From Diabrotica undecimpunctata (taxonomy: Eukaryota; Arthropoda; Insecta; Coleoptera; Chrysomelidae), in contig NC_092805.1 of the NCBI RefSeq assembly GCF_040954645.1, forward strand, positions 17,138,741 through 17,202,740: a stretch of 64,000 nucleotides of DNA. The letters are read 5' to 3'. Every line of letters starts with the position of its first letter. Positions within the stretch are counted from its first letter, which is position 1. Shown piece after piece: positions 1 to 11,284 of this stretch. The translations under genes and the position numbers were made by a program. The notes beneath the pieces are model-generated. The model had not been told where the DNA came from, did not search any database, and saw nothing but the letters and a program-made list of their open reading frames with translations.

Positions 1-156
1 AACCAGGAGAATTATTAATTACAATTGCACAAACAACTATAGAACAAGTGAAAGAATATTTATATTTGGGACAACTAGTTAAATTAAATAAAGAAAATCA
101 GACCGGAGAAATAAAAAGAAGGATACGGTTGGCTTCGAAAAACTTTCCTATATATA
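1..156 (+). pseudogene. RTE-type LINE ORF2 remnant, left piece
   Basis: The frame with codons starting at position 6 reads through to the edge of the Tc1-like insertion. It gives the connection-domain signature of RTE ORF2 (VKEYLYLGQLVKLNKENQTG, then EIKRRIRLASKNF). The same frame resumes at 1537 after the inserted transposon, so this is the 5' part of one interrupted LINE copy whose start lies left of the window. The protein would be the reverse transcriptase/endonuclease polyprotein of a non-LTR retrotransposon. Family assignment rests on motif resemblance only. Confidence 0.75.
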
Positions 157-1534
157 CTAAGTGACATAGAAATCCGAACACCCAGTTTAAATGATTTTAT
201 TTTAATAAAATTTTGTATAAGTACTTAATGAAGCATAATAAGTAAATAATTAAAATTTCAAAATGATTGCATTGCTTTAAAGCCCTTTTACCTTTAATAT
301 AGTGTGGATACACCCCGATGTGTTACGCATTCTTCAACACGCCTAGGCATGCTTCTGATCAGGTGGTCAATGTCCTCTTGTGGTATCTCATTCCAGGCAA
401 AAACCAACTCCTCTCGAAGTGCTTGTAGAGTCTGAGGAGGACGTTGCAAATTGAGCAATCTCCTACTCATCATATCCCACATGTGCTCAATTGGGGATGA
501 GTCGGGAGGTCTTGGTGGCCATGCTAACAATGTGACATCATTATGTTGAAAGAAGTCTATTGTGACTCTTGCAACATGTGGTCGGGCATTATCTAGTTGG
601 AAAGTTGGATTTGCCAGGGTGTCAAGATACAGTAAAAGGTGGGGTTCTAGAACTTCTTGGATATAACGCTGCGCGTTCATGTTACCTCTGATAAAGATTA
701 AAGGTGACCTGGAACCATAAGCTATAGCACCCCAAACCATAACTCCAACAGTGTGATGAACATGTCTTTCAACAAAAAACTGTGGATTTCTCCTTTCACC
801 AGGTCGCCTTCTAACCCTCGCTCGACCATCGTGCATGCCTAAATAAAATCGAGACTCGTCACTAAAGACAATACTGTTCCATTCCTGATTCCAGAGTGAC
901 CGTTTCTCTGCACCACTTAAGGAGATTGCGGCGGTGTTCTGGAGTTAAAGGGAGGACCCAGTGTGGTCGGTATGAAAACAGGCCAAAACTTCTCATTCTT
1001 CGGTAAACATTTCGCATGCCAATAGGTCTTCCGTGTTCTGCAAACCATCCATTTGCAATGTAGCTGGTAGTGAAGAAACGGTCTCTTAAGGCGAATAATC
1101 TTAGGCGGCGATCTTCACGGTCTGTTGTTCTACGGCGGCGTCCAGTGCCCCTTGCTCTTTGCGTACGGCCTTCTTGAAGCCATGCCTGACAACACCTAAC
1201 CACGGTGTCTACACTTCTTACGGCCCATTATACGGCCCCTATCAAACTCACTAAGTTGACGAAATCGTACAGATCTCCGTACTCTAGGCATCGTAACCAA
1301 TCGTAAAGAATGTCAAGAACCACAATCCGCTAAATTTGGATCTTTACTGCGGCTGAAATATTCATTTTTAGATTGTTAGTGGATTTAAAAACAAAAAATA
1401 TAAAAACCGGAATTTCAAACTGATAAGGCTAAAAACTTTATCACTTGTTTTTTTCAGTAAGATAAATAAATTACACCAAATTTTATTGAAATAAAATCAT
1501 TTAAACTGGGTGTTTGGATTTCTATGTCACTTAG
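157..1534 (-). mobile_element. Tc1/mariner-like transposon, 1378 bp, TA target
   Basis: The termini are near-identical inverted repeats of about 57 bp (157-213 and 1478-1534), both starting CTAAGTGACATAGAAATCC when read inward, with only a few mismatches. Both ends are flanked by TA (155-156 and 1535-1536), the Tc1/mariner target duplication. One transposase gene lies inside on the minus strand. Removing the element plus one TA restores an open LINE frame across the site, which confirms the boundaries to the base. Confidence 0.95.
294..1291 (-). pseudogene. Tc1-like transposase (DD34E type), frameshifted
   Basis: Read on the minus strand, the gene starts at the ATG at 1289-1291 (MPRVRRSVRFRQLSEFDRGR) and ends at 294, about 330 codons, the usual Tc1 length. 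The N-terminal helix-turn-helix region lies in 862-1203. The catalytic core lies in 294-900: FSDESRF (first Asp), LDNARPH (second Asp) and DSSPIEHMWD (the Glu). Two frame disruptions are visible: one near 1203-1210 after GRKK, and one near 905-915 just before WNQEWNSIVFSDES. The product cuts and pastes DNA at TA. This copy cannot encode an intact enzyme, although all three catalytic residues survive. Confidence 0.9.
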
Positions 1535-1536
1535 TA

Positions 1537-2012
1537 TACTAAAAAATAAAAAAAAATATTTAAAAACAAGAGTCTTTAACCAATGTAAACTTCCTGTTCT
1601 CACCTACGGTTTTCAAACTTGGACTTTTACAAAGGAAAACATGAAAAAAATAGCAAAGACCCAAAGAGCCATGGAAAGGCAAATGCTGAACATCAAGCTA
1701 TCAGACAAGAAAAGATATACTTGGATTCGCAACAAAACAAAAGAGACCGATGTATTAACGCAGATAGCAAAACTTAAGTGGAAGGTCGCTGGACATACCA
1801 TAAGACAGAAAAACGACAGATGGAATAAGATCATTATACACTGGAGACCATATAGTTACAAACGAAAAAGAGGAAGGCCACAAATGAGATGGTCAGACGA
1901 CTTGAAGAAACACGCAGGCCCAAAGTGGTGGATACAAGCTGCCTACAATAGAGACACGTGGAAGAAGGAAGAGGAGGCTTATGTCCAAAATTGGACAGCA
2001 AGGGCTGTATAA
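1537..2012 (+). pseudogene. RTE-type LINE ORF2 C-terminus, right piece
   Basis: This is an open frame continuing from the piece at 1-156 once the Tc1-like element is removed. It reads RVFNQCKLPVLTYGFQTWTF, then MERQMLNIKLSDKKR, WKVAGH, and a terminal GRPQMRWSDDLKKHAG block ending VQNWTARAV. This is the C-terminal region of RTE LINE polyproteins, found after the RT domain. No stop occurs before the natural end at 2012, so this copy was probably fairly young when the DNA transposon entered it. Confidence 0.85.
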
Positions 2013-2024
2013 ATAGATAGATAG
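2009..2024 (+). repeat. ATAG-repeat 3' tail of the LINE
   Basis: A short ATAGATAGATAG array lies directly after the LINE stop codon. RTE elements commonly end in short tandem repeats instead of poly(A), so this marks the 3' end of the copy at 1-156 plus 1537-2012. Confidence 0.7.
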
Positions 2025-2029
2025 TACAA

Positions 2030-3112
2030 GGTACTGTAGACTAGCGCAAAGCTTCTAGTCGTTCTTTAAATTTTACAAAAAGAGGAACTTTTGCTTAATG
2101 AGAAAACATTACGTTACAGAGAAAAAAGTAATACAATGGAAGTATAGAAGCTTCGCTTCAAAAATATGTTCTTGTAAAGGAATAACTCTGATTATTTGGT
2201 AAACCTACATTATACGTCACAATGAAAAATTATAAACTAAGATAGATAAAAATGAACTCCTAAATAAATAAATTATTTAGCAGTGCTGATAATATAACAG
2301 AGCAGTTAAATGTTGTCTATAAAGCTGTAAAAGAAATCACCTCTTAACTTGTCTACTGGTGATAAAGTCATCATAATTTAATCCCAAAACTGCAATCATA
2401 CTTGATTTTGACTATTTTTCACATTTATATCACAAATAACAATATTCATATCAATCTGGGGACATTATCCAAGGTTTTAATAAAAACTCAATTAAAAATT
2501 TATTGATTTTTTATAGAATTTGATCACCTTAAACAATTTTAAATTTTCACATAAGTTTATGAGTTATTCACATAGCAGTCTCTTGTCTTTATTATTATTT
2601 ATGAAAGCGTTTTATAAGCAAATGAGTAACAACAAAATTATGTTAGCTGATACTTTATTATACACGACATTAATTACTTATTACCTTAATACTTTGTATA
2701 AGGTATCAAATAGACTAGGTAGGGTATTTAAACTAACAACTAATTTCCCCGGGCAAATCCTCAATCTTTAAAGTTACCTAATCCCCAACACAGTTTCCAC
2801 TAAATTGTAGCAACACAGTCACTTGATAAGAACAAGAGCTTAATGGATTTTAGAATTAAATATCTTGTAGGTACCTAACTTTAGTAATTATACTATAGTA
2901 AGTATACCTTGAGCTAGACAAGCAAATTATGAATAATTTATTTTAGATAATAAAAAATCATAATATTTACAATATAAAACAAAGTAGGATAGTACAGAAA
3001 TTTTCGGTTTAATTTTATTTAATATTTTAAATTGTTAAATTGTTAAGGTGTCACCTGTCAATGACAATTGTCAAATGACGTGTCGTATCAATTATTCGCT
3101 AAAAATGCCCCT
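2030..3112. other. AT-rich stretch without recognisable gene
   Basis: I see no conserved protein motif, paired terminal repeat or RNA gene here. The short open frames (for example 2520-2771) are low-complexity, AT-driven reading frames. Confidence 0.6.
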
Positions 3113-3125
3113 TTTTGCATTTTAT

Positions 3126-3456
3126 CATCATCATCATTTGGCTCTACAACTGTATGTGAGTCTTGGCCGCGTTTACTATTTACCTCCATTGTTGTCGGTC
3201 CTGAGCAACTATTTCCCATTGCTGTATTCCTATTTTGCGTAGATCACTGGCTACTGCGTCCTTCCATCTCTTTCTTGGGCGACCAACTGACCTTCTGCCA
3301 TCGGGCCTTTCCCAGAATGTGGCGTTCAGAAGTCTTCCGTCACTCGATCTTAGTACGTGGCCCGCCCATCTTATTCGGTTTGCTTTAATGTAGCGTACTA
3401 TGTTTTTATCTCCATATACTGTCTGGAGGTCATCATGCATTTTTTTCATCATGCAC
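3126..3456 (-). mobile_element. 5'-truncated RTE LINE (family A), 331 bp
   Basis: Read on the minus strand, the frame from about 3456 to 3180 gives NIVRYIKANRIRWAGHVLRS, then GRRSVGRPRKRWKDAVASDL and DRQQWR, the C-terminus of an RTE ORF2. The 3' end is a (GAT)n tail at 3126-3137. The insertion is flanked by a perfect 13-bp direct repeat, TTTTGCATTTTAT, at 3113-3125 and 3457-3469. This is a textbook 5'-truncated target-primed insertion. The copy at 14976-16421 belongs to the same family, sharing the (GAT)n tail and the adjoining 3' sequence. Confidence 0.92.
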
Positions 3457-3469
3457 TTTTGCATTTTAT

Positions 3470-3835
3470 GCTTTTTATAATTTAATTTTTATGTTCCTTG
3501 TGCCATTGTTTCTGAGCAATTCTTCTTCTTGTGGAAAAAGGAAATGGTTTCTAAAGGTAAATATGTTAATAAATACATATGAAACATTCTAAGAAGAATC
3601 ACCTTACTAACTATGTATTGGGTATGTCAGCAAATTTGAGTCAAAGATCGACAAGGACAAGAACTAGTATCCAGAACTTGTTATGTTGAATAAAGTTAGA
3701 ATGTCTTCATATTATTTTGAAACTGAAACAGTTTTATTGTGACGTGTCTAATTTATATATTATGTTTATATGAGAAAACTACATTTTATAATTGTTTTGA
3801 CTTATCGATTTTCATCGATTTTCGTGTAGCGATTA
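3470..3835. other. AT-rich spacer, nothing recognised
   Basis: No coding motif, inverted repeat pair or RNA gene is visible between the LINE tail insertion and the next LINE 5' region. Confidence 0.55.
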
Positions 3836-4380
3836 GGAACTCCTCTCGATAGTCCTATCAGGGAAAATGAATCAATCTCTGCCCTTCGCAGATTGCAGGT
3901 GTTTCCTGACCCGGGAAACTAGTACCTGCTTAGGGTCTCTTATCCAGGGTCACGGATGAAGTCCACAATGGTAGCCATGGCGGGGAAGAATTCCTTCGGT
4001 ACGATGTGGATGGCGGAAGTGGCAATCCCATGATTTTAGGGATTATATGGAATCACTATAGGTGATGAAGGGCAGCAGCGATCATCAGTACTAGCTCAAG
4101 GCGCAGAGGAAATAATCCTGGATCGGCTTAAAACTGGACTATCACACGCATGACTGGAGCAGTTTAAATGGTTGTGATACTGCGATGCGGAAGGTAACGG
4201 GAAACCACCCCATTATTATTCCCTAGTTCAATCATAATGGCACTATCATATGATAGGAAAAGGTATACTGATCATGTTCCTCGGAGACCAAGATCCGGCA
4301 AGAGAAGACAAGCACACAGGGCTTCCCAGGCCATTATCCAGCGAAATTCCTGTGATAATTGAAAAAAAAAAGAATAAAAT
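3836..4380 (+). other. 5' untranslated region and ORF start of a LINE
   Basis: A more GC-balanced block runs directly into the endonuclease remnant that follows. It includes GGAAACCACCCCATTATTAT at 4200-4219 and then an arginine/lysine-rich frame (RPRSGKRRQAHRASQAI) near 4285-4335. The composition shift against the AT-rich flank and the direct continuity with ORF2 make it the 5' leader of that LINE. Confidence 0.6.
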
Positions 4381-5425
4381 CAGGTATCAGAATAGGCACA
4401 TGGAAATCTATGAGCCCGGTGAGATACAAAACACCATACGTGAGATGATAAGGCTCAATATACCAGTTCTTCGGATAAGCGAAATGCGGTGGTCGGGGAC
4501 TGGTAAATGTAGCATGGACGACCACGATGTATTCTATTTCGGAGAAGAATTCACTATAATAATCACCGGAATGGCGTCGCATACATTGTATATAAAGAAG
4601 TCTCGCTGTATTAAATCTGTAAGTTACATTTTGGACAGAGTCATCGTGATGCAATAAAACTCAAAGCCAGTAAATATAAATCTGATCCAAGTTTATGCGC
4701 CCACAGCCAGCAGTAGTGAAGATGACATAGAGAATTTTTATGATGATATAAAGAAGGTAATGAGTCAGCTGAAAAACAAATATATTACAATAATAATGGG
4801 GGACTTCAATGCCAAAGTAGGAAAAAGTAGACAAGAAAACACTGTAAGGAATTTTGGACTTCGACAACGTAATCACAGGGGAGACCGTTTTGTAGAATTC
4901 TGCATAGAGAACAATGTACGTGTGAGAAATACGTTCTTCAAACTACCCAAGCGTCGTTTATATACTTGGAAGTCACCCGCAGATACTAAAGAGAAGATCA
5001 TAAGAAATCAGATCGATTAAAAAACAATTACCGAAATTCAATCAAAATAACTAAAACAGTACCTAGAGCCGATGTCCTCTCAGATCATAACTTAAAAAAG
5101 TAAAACGCAAACAACCGACTGACCAAATAAACACTGACTGTATTTGAAATAATAGTCATGAAATTACACACGAGATGGAAAAGAAGTTCGAAAAATCGGA
5201 AGAAACACCTAACGTCGAAGACCACTGGAATCATATCAAACCATTATGCAAGAAACAACTAAAAAGTATAAAACTATTAATAAGCGTAGACAACAATGGA
5301 TGACTGATGAAATATTGGGACTAATGAAAAGAAGGTGAAAACAGAAAAATAAAAACACTGAAGAATACAATAAAATCCATAAATAAATCAGAAGAAAAAT
5401 CCGATATGCAAAAGAAAAATGGTAT
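4380..5425 (+). pseudogene. LINE ORF2, AP-endonuclease half only
   Basis: The conserved apurinic-endonuclease blocks appear in order: GEIQNTIREMIRLNIPVLRI SEMRW near 4420-4485, VNINLIQVYAPTA near 4670-4705, IIMGDFNAKVG near 4790-4820, then FVEFCIENNVRVRNTFFKLP and RRLYTWKSPAD up to 4985. Stops follow at 4655 and 5018, and the reading decays through 5425 (linker residues such as RWKRSSKNRK). The reverse transcriptase and 3' tail are absent. A LINE that keeps its 5' end and loses its 3' half cannot be explained by normal 5' truncation, so a later deletion or rearrangement removed the rest. The endonuclease would nick target DNA for reverse transcription. Confidence 0.8.
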
Positions 5426-5429
5426 AAAT

Positions 5430-6290
5430 TGGTTTGATTGATTGTATAAATTATGCAGATCAACTTTCAATTCCTAAATATTTCCTTACCTCTCTGCTAT
5501 ATAGCTATATTTTTGCATTAATTTTAAGGTTTAACTAAACAGCTATTCAAAGTTTTTCTTTATTCTAAACAAACAACTCCAAATTTCCAAACATATCCCA
5601 ACGTTTGACCGCAAATCGGATAATTTTCAAAAAAAAATCACCCCTCGTCCTATTCAATATCCTGTATATTATGACTAACACACTGCCCTTCGCATCCCTT
5701 CTTTTGAATAGAAACCGCATTGCCAAAACACACCAACCTCAATATCAACCAAAAATTAGGTTATTGATTCATCTGTGTCTGCAGCAGGACACAGCATTTA
5801 GCTACTCCTGAATAAATAAAAGGGAACGATATTTATATCCAGACAGTAAAAACGTCAGAATGGGAAACGTGATAAATTGTTTGATTTATGAGAACAGATT
5901 GATGAATGTTTGGGCAAATAGACAATAAATTATTGGAATGTAAACATGTATATGTTACAGTGTGTACAAAAACAGTTTAACTGGCTTTTTATAAAAGTCT
6001 AGCATGGTATTTTTAATGGCATAGACATTAGTGATTCAACCAGCTGCAATAGATTTTTCAATCAAATAAATAAGAAGCATAGTTTTGGGGTTTTAAGAAA
6101 TTACCCCCATACAAATTACTAATGAAAATTTTAGGGGCAGATCACCATCATTTGTTCCAAAAGTACAAAAAACACACTGGTACTAGCTTCTCCATTAGAA
6201 ACAATAAGTTGTGGCTTCAGAGAATTCAAATAAGTTTTCTATAAAAAAAATAGTTGTCTATTTCTATTATTATTAGTTTTACATATCTAT
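5430..6290. other. AT-rich spacer, nothing recognised
   Basis: Short open frames (for example 5605-5811) have no recognisable motif. No terminal repeat pair was found. Confidence 0.5.
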
Positions 6291-6294
6291 CTAA

Positions 6295-7473
6295 CCCTCT
6301 ACAGCATACGAAACCTTTTATGCTTTAAAAATTTCAAAATGTTGCACCATCCATTGAATATTCTGACCATCATAGGTAGTACTTATTATACTAAGCATTT
6401 GTATGTTTGGTTGCCTACCAGTCAGGAGAAAAACCTCATTCGTTTGTACACATGTAGTCAATGAACGGTACTTTATGTATGACTCCAATTTAAAGCAATA
6501 TTTTTTATCGAAATAGTGAATTTATTTGTTGGAAAAAATTTGAGAAAGAAGGTAAGTATTATTTTTTATAGTATAAATATTTTTCTAGGTTGAATCTAAC
6601 ATTATTATCTAGCTTTATGATGTCATTTATTATCAAACCCTAAATGGTTTCGTATGCATTCCGTCTAAATTGGTATACAATCTTGTTTTAATTATATCGT
6701 TTTTAGAAAAATTATTATTTAGTTTTTGTTTTCAGACTGGATCCTGGGAAGTTTTATGGCTCATCTAAATACGTTAACTGTATTCCTGGTGATGGAGATC
6801 TTTATGACGACGATTTAGGTTCAGATTCCGATAATGAGTATATTCCTTTTAATTAAGAACTAAGTGAAGACGAATTAGGTTCAGATTCCGATAATGAATA
6901 TATTCCTTAATGTCGTCAGTCCCAGTCTGATGATAGTGATAGCAATGTATAAAGGAATTTGGATGAAAATATACCTATTTGCTCTTAAAAAAGGCGTTGT
7001 AGAGCTACCAGAATGTATCCTTAAGTTAGAATCTATTGCAAGACATCAATAGATATCGTTAAATTCTGTGCACATGGACAATATTGGACACATGCCAGAA
7101 TGGCAAAAATATCGCCAACAGTGTCAAATATGTACAAAAAAAACTTACACCAAATGTATAAACTATTTTTATGCTATACTGAAAAAAGAAATTTTCTATA
7201 ACAATTTCATAACTAATGTATTTTTGTATGTCAACATTTTATTAAAATATGTTCGTATAATGCATGCGAAACCACATATGGATTTTCAAAAAGTCTTCCA
7301 GTTTGTAGTTATTGCATATGAAACGATATATGGGTTTATAAGAAAACCTATATATAGGACTAAACAGTTATTTTAAATGTAGGTACTAATGCCTTTTATA
7401 TGCCTTAATAAAAATCACAATACATAAAAATATTTTTTTATTTCATGTTGGTAACAATTCATGCAGTAGAGGG
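6295..7473 (+). mobile_element. piggyBac-like internally deleted element, 1179 bp
   Basis: The ends are CCCTCTACAGCAT at 6295 and, inverted, CCCTCTACTGCAT ending at 7473, a 13-bp terminal repeat with one mismatch and piggyBac-type CCC termini. Both sides carry CTAA (6291-6294 and 7474-7477), a variant of the usual TTAA duplication. Inside are a decayed N-terminal acidic region (6740-6950) and a C-terminal cysteine motif (about 7000-7230) with the catalytic middle missing. It would need a transposase supplied by another copy. Confidence 0.82.
6735..7230 (+). pseudogene. piggyBac transposase, N- and C-terminal scraps
   Basis: The N-terminal piece reads DPGKFYGSSKYVNC, then a duplicated acidic stretch LGSDSDNEYIP with stops. 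It jumps to the C-terminal piece: VELPECILKLESIA, then NIGHMPEWQKYRQQCQICTK and KTYTKCINY, the zinc-binding C-terminus of piggyBac transposases (C-x2-C then C). The whole DDD catalytic core between them is gone. The acidic stretch is duplicated with a 60-bp period (TTAGGTTCAGATTCCGATAA at 6815 and 6875). Confidence 0.75.
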
Positions 7474-7679
7474 CTAATATTTATCTAGACAGATCCCTAC
7501 AAAAATAGATGAGAAAATGTCATATTATGGGATTAAATCAGAACAGAAGCTTTTTACACTTTTCTTTACTGAAAACTAAATAGTGACCGCGGATGATGAA
7601 CACGATCTTAGTAGCTATCGATAAGAAAATTATCATATTAAATAAAGAAATAAAGAATATAAAGCATCGGGCATAAAAG

Positions 7680-7870
7680 TGGTTGTGGCAACATGTGAAT
7701 ATCTAATAGTCGGCAATGACGAAACATCTAATTTAAATGCAGAAAGTATGAAAAATCAAGGGTGTACAAATTTGCAATTATTTGGGGGTAATTTTCAATA
7801 AGAAAGAAAATGGTGAACATGAAATGAGAGCTAGAATAAATAAGGGTAGAGTAAAAAAGCAAAAAAATCT
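7680..7870 (+). pseudogene. RTE-type LINE connection-domain scrap
   Basis: The frame reads EYLIVGNDETSNLNAESM, then LQLFGG and, after a frameshift, RARINKGRVKKQ. It resembles the post-catalytic RT segment of RTE ORF2 (EYLxxGxDET, YLGxxxN, RINKGR). Only about 190 bp is recognisable and there are several lesions, so family placement is tentative. Confidence 0.5.
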
Positions 7871-8007
7871 ATAGAAGTACTAGCTGACCTGGCGAAATTC
7901 GCTTAATCTTAAATAAAAATTAATAAAACACTAAAAGAAAATACTCAAAAATATTATGTAAGAAAAAATCGGTTGCCTGTAAAGTCGGTTTTACGGGCGA
8001 AGATTTT

Positions 8008-8498
8008 ACGTGACAACGTCTTTTTCTCGGTAGAATATTTATTGATATGAATATTATTAAATTGCACAATAGGAACAAGGAATTGAATGAAAATAAGAAT
8101 TGCACAAATTTTAACTATAGAAATATATTTTGTTTACTAAAACATTGTACATGTAAACTTAAACTTAACTAATTTCTATTTGAGTGATTTTGTTGAGGAT
8201 AGGACGATGATAGAAGAAATATGAAATGAAAGGAAGTGTTTCTGCTGTAATGTGTCTTGAACGCCAAGAACGCTCGAGAAAGCCAGAGACACAAGCACGC
8301 ACCGATTCAACGCGTCTAATTCTCTAGTGCTGCGCGCGCAGCGGACCGATCATGTTTGAGTGGGAGAGAGACGCAAGGCATTCGTTGGTCCGGCGGGCCT
8401 CTCTCTCGTTCGGTGACTCATCGTAACAGACGTGAGCGGGCGTTACACTTTTTCATGAATGACTCCGAGCCACAACCTAATTTAAGACGTTGTCACGT
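8008..8498. repeat. GC-rich block bounded by a 15-bp inverted repeat
   Basis: ACGTGACAACGTCTT at 8008-8022 recurs as its exact reverse complement at 8484-8498. The right part between them (about 8210-8460) is strongly GC-rich (for example GCTGCGCGCGCAGCGG) in an otherwise AT-rich window. It abuts the C-terminal end of the Helitron helicase remnant, so it may be that element's 3' non-coding region. It could also be an independent foldback element. Confidence 0.6.
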
Positions 8499-8514
8499 CA
8501 AAAGGTTAAGTAAA

Positions 8515-9555
8515 TTTAATGCTTTCTGATAAACAACAATAATAAATGACGATGACGGTTTTGAGACCGCGAATAATTATCCCTGCGCGAAACATGGAAA
8601 CTCAACGTTAATTCCGCAAATTTCCAACGACTGGCCTTGCGATTTGTTTATTGCCAATTGTACACGCTTAAAATCAAATAGTAAGTCTGTTGGAATCATC
8701 GGTATATGCTGGATCAAGTCATCATTCCCTTTGTATTTTTCTTTGATGATCATTGCCTAAATGACATTATTCATTAGCGTTTTCATATTCATTCTCGTTC
8801 CATCACACAGCCGAGGTTAATTAATCTTACCCAGCATAATGGCAACTGATCCTAATTTTGATTGTAAATTGTGAGGTGCGAGTCCATATAATTCCAGTGG
8901 ACTCATAAACTCTGTAAGTGAGTTGACAACGTCATCCTGGTTTATAACTGTGTCAACAAAACAAAACAACTTTCATGGAAGAAAATTCTGAATGGTCACA
9001 TTAAGATCTGTATTGTTTGCCGCTAATATTGCTCGTTCACTCAGCCAATTATGATTATTGAACTGTTGCGCTGTGTCTGGATAAACACCATGAAAAAGCT
9101 CCTCTTTAGAGTCTTTAAAGTACCAGAAATCTGTGGGTAATGTGATAAATCTGGTCGCGGACTAATAGTAACTTTACCATTTCCAATGTTTAACAACTGC
9201 TTCAAAAACACAATCGCACTCGTATGTTAGTTGTCAGATGAAGCGTATTTACACGTAGCCACAAATTGGATAATGTTAGGCATGTGTTTAGTTTGTCCGT
9301 AGCAGTTAATTGGGAACTAACTGGGAGAGCCTGACAATAGAATCATGGCGCCACCAAAAATGTTTTAGTTGTCATGAATATCTCTCAAAGTTCTGTTCAA
9401 TGTCTATAATAACCTCTTGTGGGCAATTGTACATTCTTCTCGAACGGTTAATTTGCATACCTGTAAAATCTTTGCCATTGCGCTATTTTTGACGATGTTG
9501 CAAGATGGTGTTTCATTGATTTATATGTTTATTGGGAACTTCATCGAATATGTAG
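8515..9555 (-). pseudogene. Helitron RepHel, Pif1-type helicase part
   Basis: Successive minus-strand blocks match the helicase half of Helitron transposases. They are KNSAMAKILQVCKLTV and AHKRLL near 9400-9500, IFGGAMILLSGSPS near 9330-9370, PDTAQQFNNHNWLSERAILA near 9020-9090, SPLELYGLAPHNLQSKLGS near 8840-8910, and FKRVQLAINKSQGQSLEICG near 8610-8670, ending VVYQKALNLL near 8520. The Walker A motif and the whole Rep domain are absent, and stops and small gaps are scattered through it. Helitrons move by rolling-circle replication and this fragment cannot be functional. Confidence 0.85.
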
Positions 9556-9600
9556 TTTGTTTGCCTAATAATTTAACAACGTCTAGCATTCAATAGCAAT

Positions 9601-9816
9601 TCAATATCTCCACTCCGGATGTGGGACTTCTTTTTCTCTACTTAGTTTTGGTCCTCTAATTTTTTGTTCATATACAACTGACCCAGTGCGAACAAAACAA
9701 TCCATTAATTTTTCAAAAGTTTTTGCATTTGGCTTCCTCCGTTCAGGATATTGCTCGTGATATATTGTGGATGCAAGTAAGCAATTTCTTGAACTTCCTC
9801 CTAATATCCAGATCAT
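9601..9816 (-). pseudogene. Helix-turn-helix fragment of a mariner-like transposase
   Basis: The 71-residue frame contains ASTIYHEQYPERRKPNAKTF, then a TGSV element and a basic end. This resembles the N-terminal helix-turn-helix found at the start of DD34D mariner-like transposases in insects (pattern A..Y...P.R..P...TF......TGS). No catalytic region follows. It probably belongs to the same broad group as the mariners at 21420-24379, although that is inference. Confidence 0.5.
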
Positions 9817-9829
9817 ATATGTTAACTTT

Positions 9830-11280
9830 TCTATAGCAAAAACATGTTTAACAATAGAGACAAGCCTAACAGACCGATTAAAAAGGTAATAATATGAAAA
9901 CTGTCATTTTCAAAGTCTACCATTTACGGTTTAATACTATGAAAACTGTCATTTTTTAAAAGGTTACTATTTTACATTTGTAAATGACACAAATGGCCTT
10001 GTACTTATTAATACCTGCGCGTCACAATCAGCAGATATGAATATTTTATTAAAAATTGCTGGCTTAGTATACTAGTTAGTATTAGTATAGTATACGAGTT
10101 ATTTAATAAATAAAAATATTCTTGTTATATCATTATACAAAACATATAATTATCTTGTAGGTATTTTAGGAATATTTCATTAAGCAAATATGATATTTCC
10201 ATAACATCACATTTATTGATACATTCATTGCATATTGTTATGGTTTATATTTTTTGTTAATTACTTATTGAATAAAAATAATTTTGTTATATTATCACTC
10301 AATACTCAATACTTATTTCAACTTACAAAAATTGAATGTATCTCCGAAATTTGAAGAAAACTATCTAGAAAAGTAATGAGTTTATGTATAGACATACTAT
10401 ATAAAAATAAAAGAGTATCATAAATACAATATTTCTAAAAAATAAAATATAGGCTGATCCATTTAAAAAAATTGAGAAAATCGTACTTTTGTTTTGTAGT
10501 TTACCCTGTATACAAAGGTTTGATAATAATTTTAATTAAACTTAATTTAAAAACTACAATATATTATTTACTTTATTATATAAAATAAATAATTGTTTAT
10601 GCATTACTTCTTTATACATGGTGTTGATTTCATACGGATTTCGAAATAAAAATGGTCATAAATTGTTAAATACTCTGTATAGTAATGCAAAACTCAATAC
10701 TTTTATTCAAGTTTTTTATTGTGAGAAAACTAAGTGATTATATTTAATGACTTTGATTATTTTCATATGATTTAAAATAGTTTAATGTAATGGAGCTATA
10801 GCGTGATTAGATGTAAAAATGGCAGGTAATGGCTTTATTGACAATCTCATTATTGCGCATATATTTTCAAACAAAGTATAAGCAAACATAAAACTATATC
10901 TTTAAATCAACTGTTAATCTAATATCAATAACCGTTAGGTATTGTAAACTAGCCGCCATGGCACAATAACCAAATAGACGGAGTTGTGTGTGTAAAGGAG
11001 TTTATCTAGTCCATTAGATCGTAATGATAATAATAGTATTGTGGTGGTAATAATCGTATCTGTTTCAATAAGAATAAGAACTCTGAAAATAGGCTTTTTA
11101 ATTGCCAATTTCTCTGGTCTAAACAGGCTGTTTGAATATTTAGAGATAATGGAAATGTATAATAGAGATCTAAGTAAACGGTAACGAGATACACAAAATT
11201 TTCATTCAAAGATGAGTCAGACAAGGTTTTGTATTAGTCCAATTTTGTTTAACGTATATTGGGAAATAATATTTAACGAA
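9830..11280. other. AT-rich stretch, no gene recognised
   Basis: It contains a short imperfect direct repeat (TATGAAAACTGTCATTTT at about 9893 and 9940) and AT-rich sequence. The frames at 11006-11224 and 11212-11460 show no conserved motif. Confidence 0.5.
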
Positions 11281-11284
11281 TATT

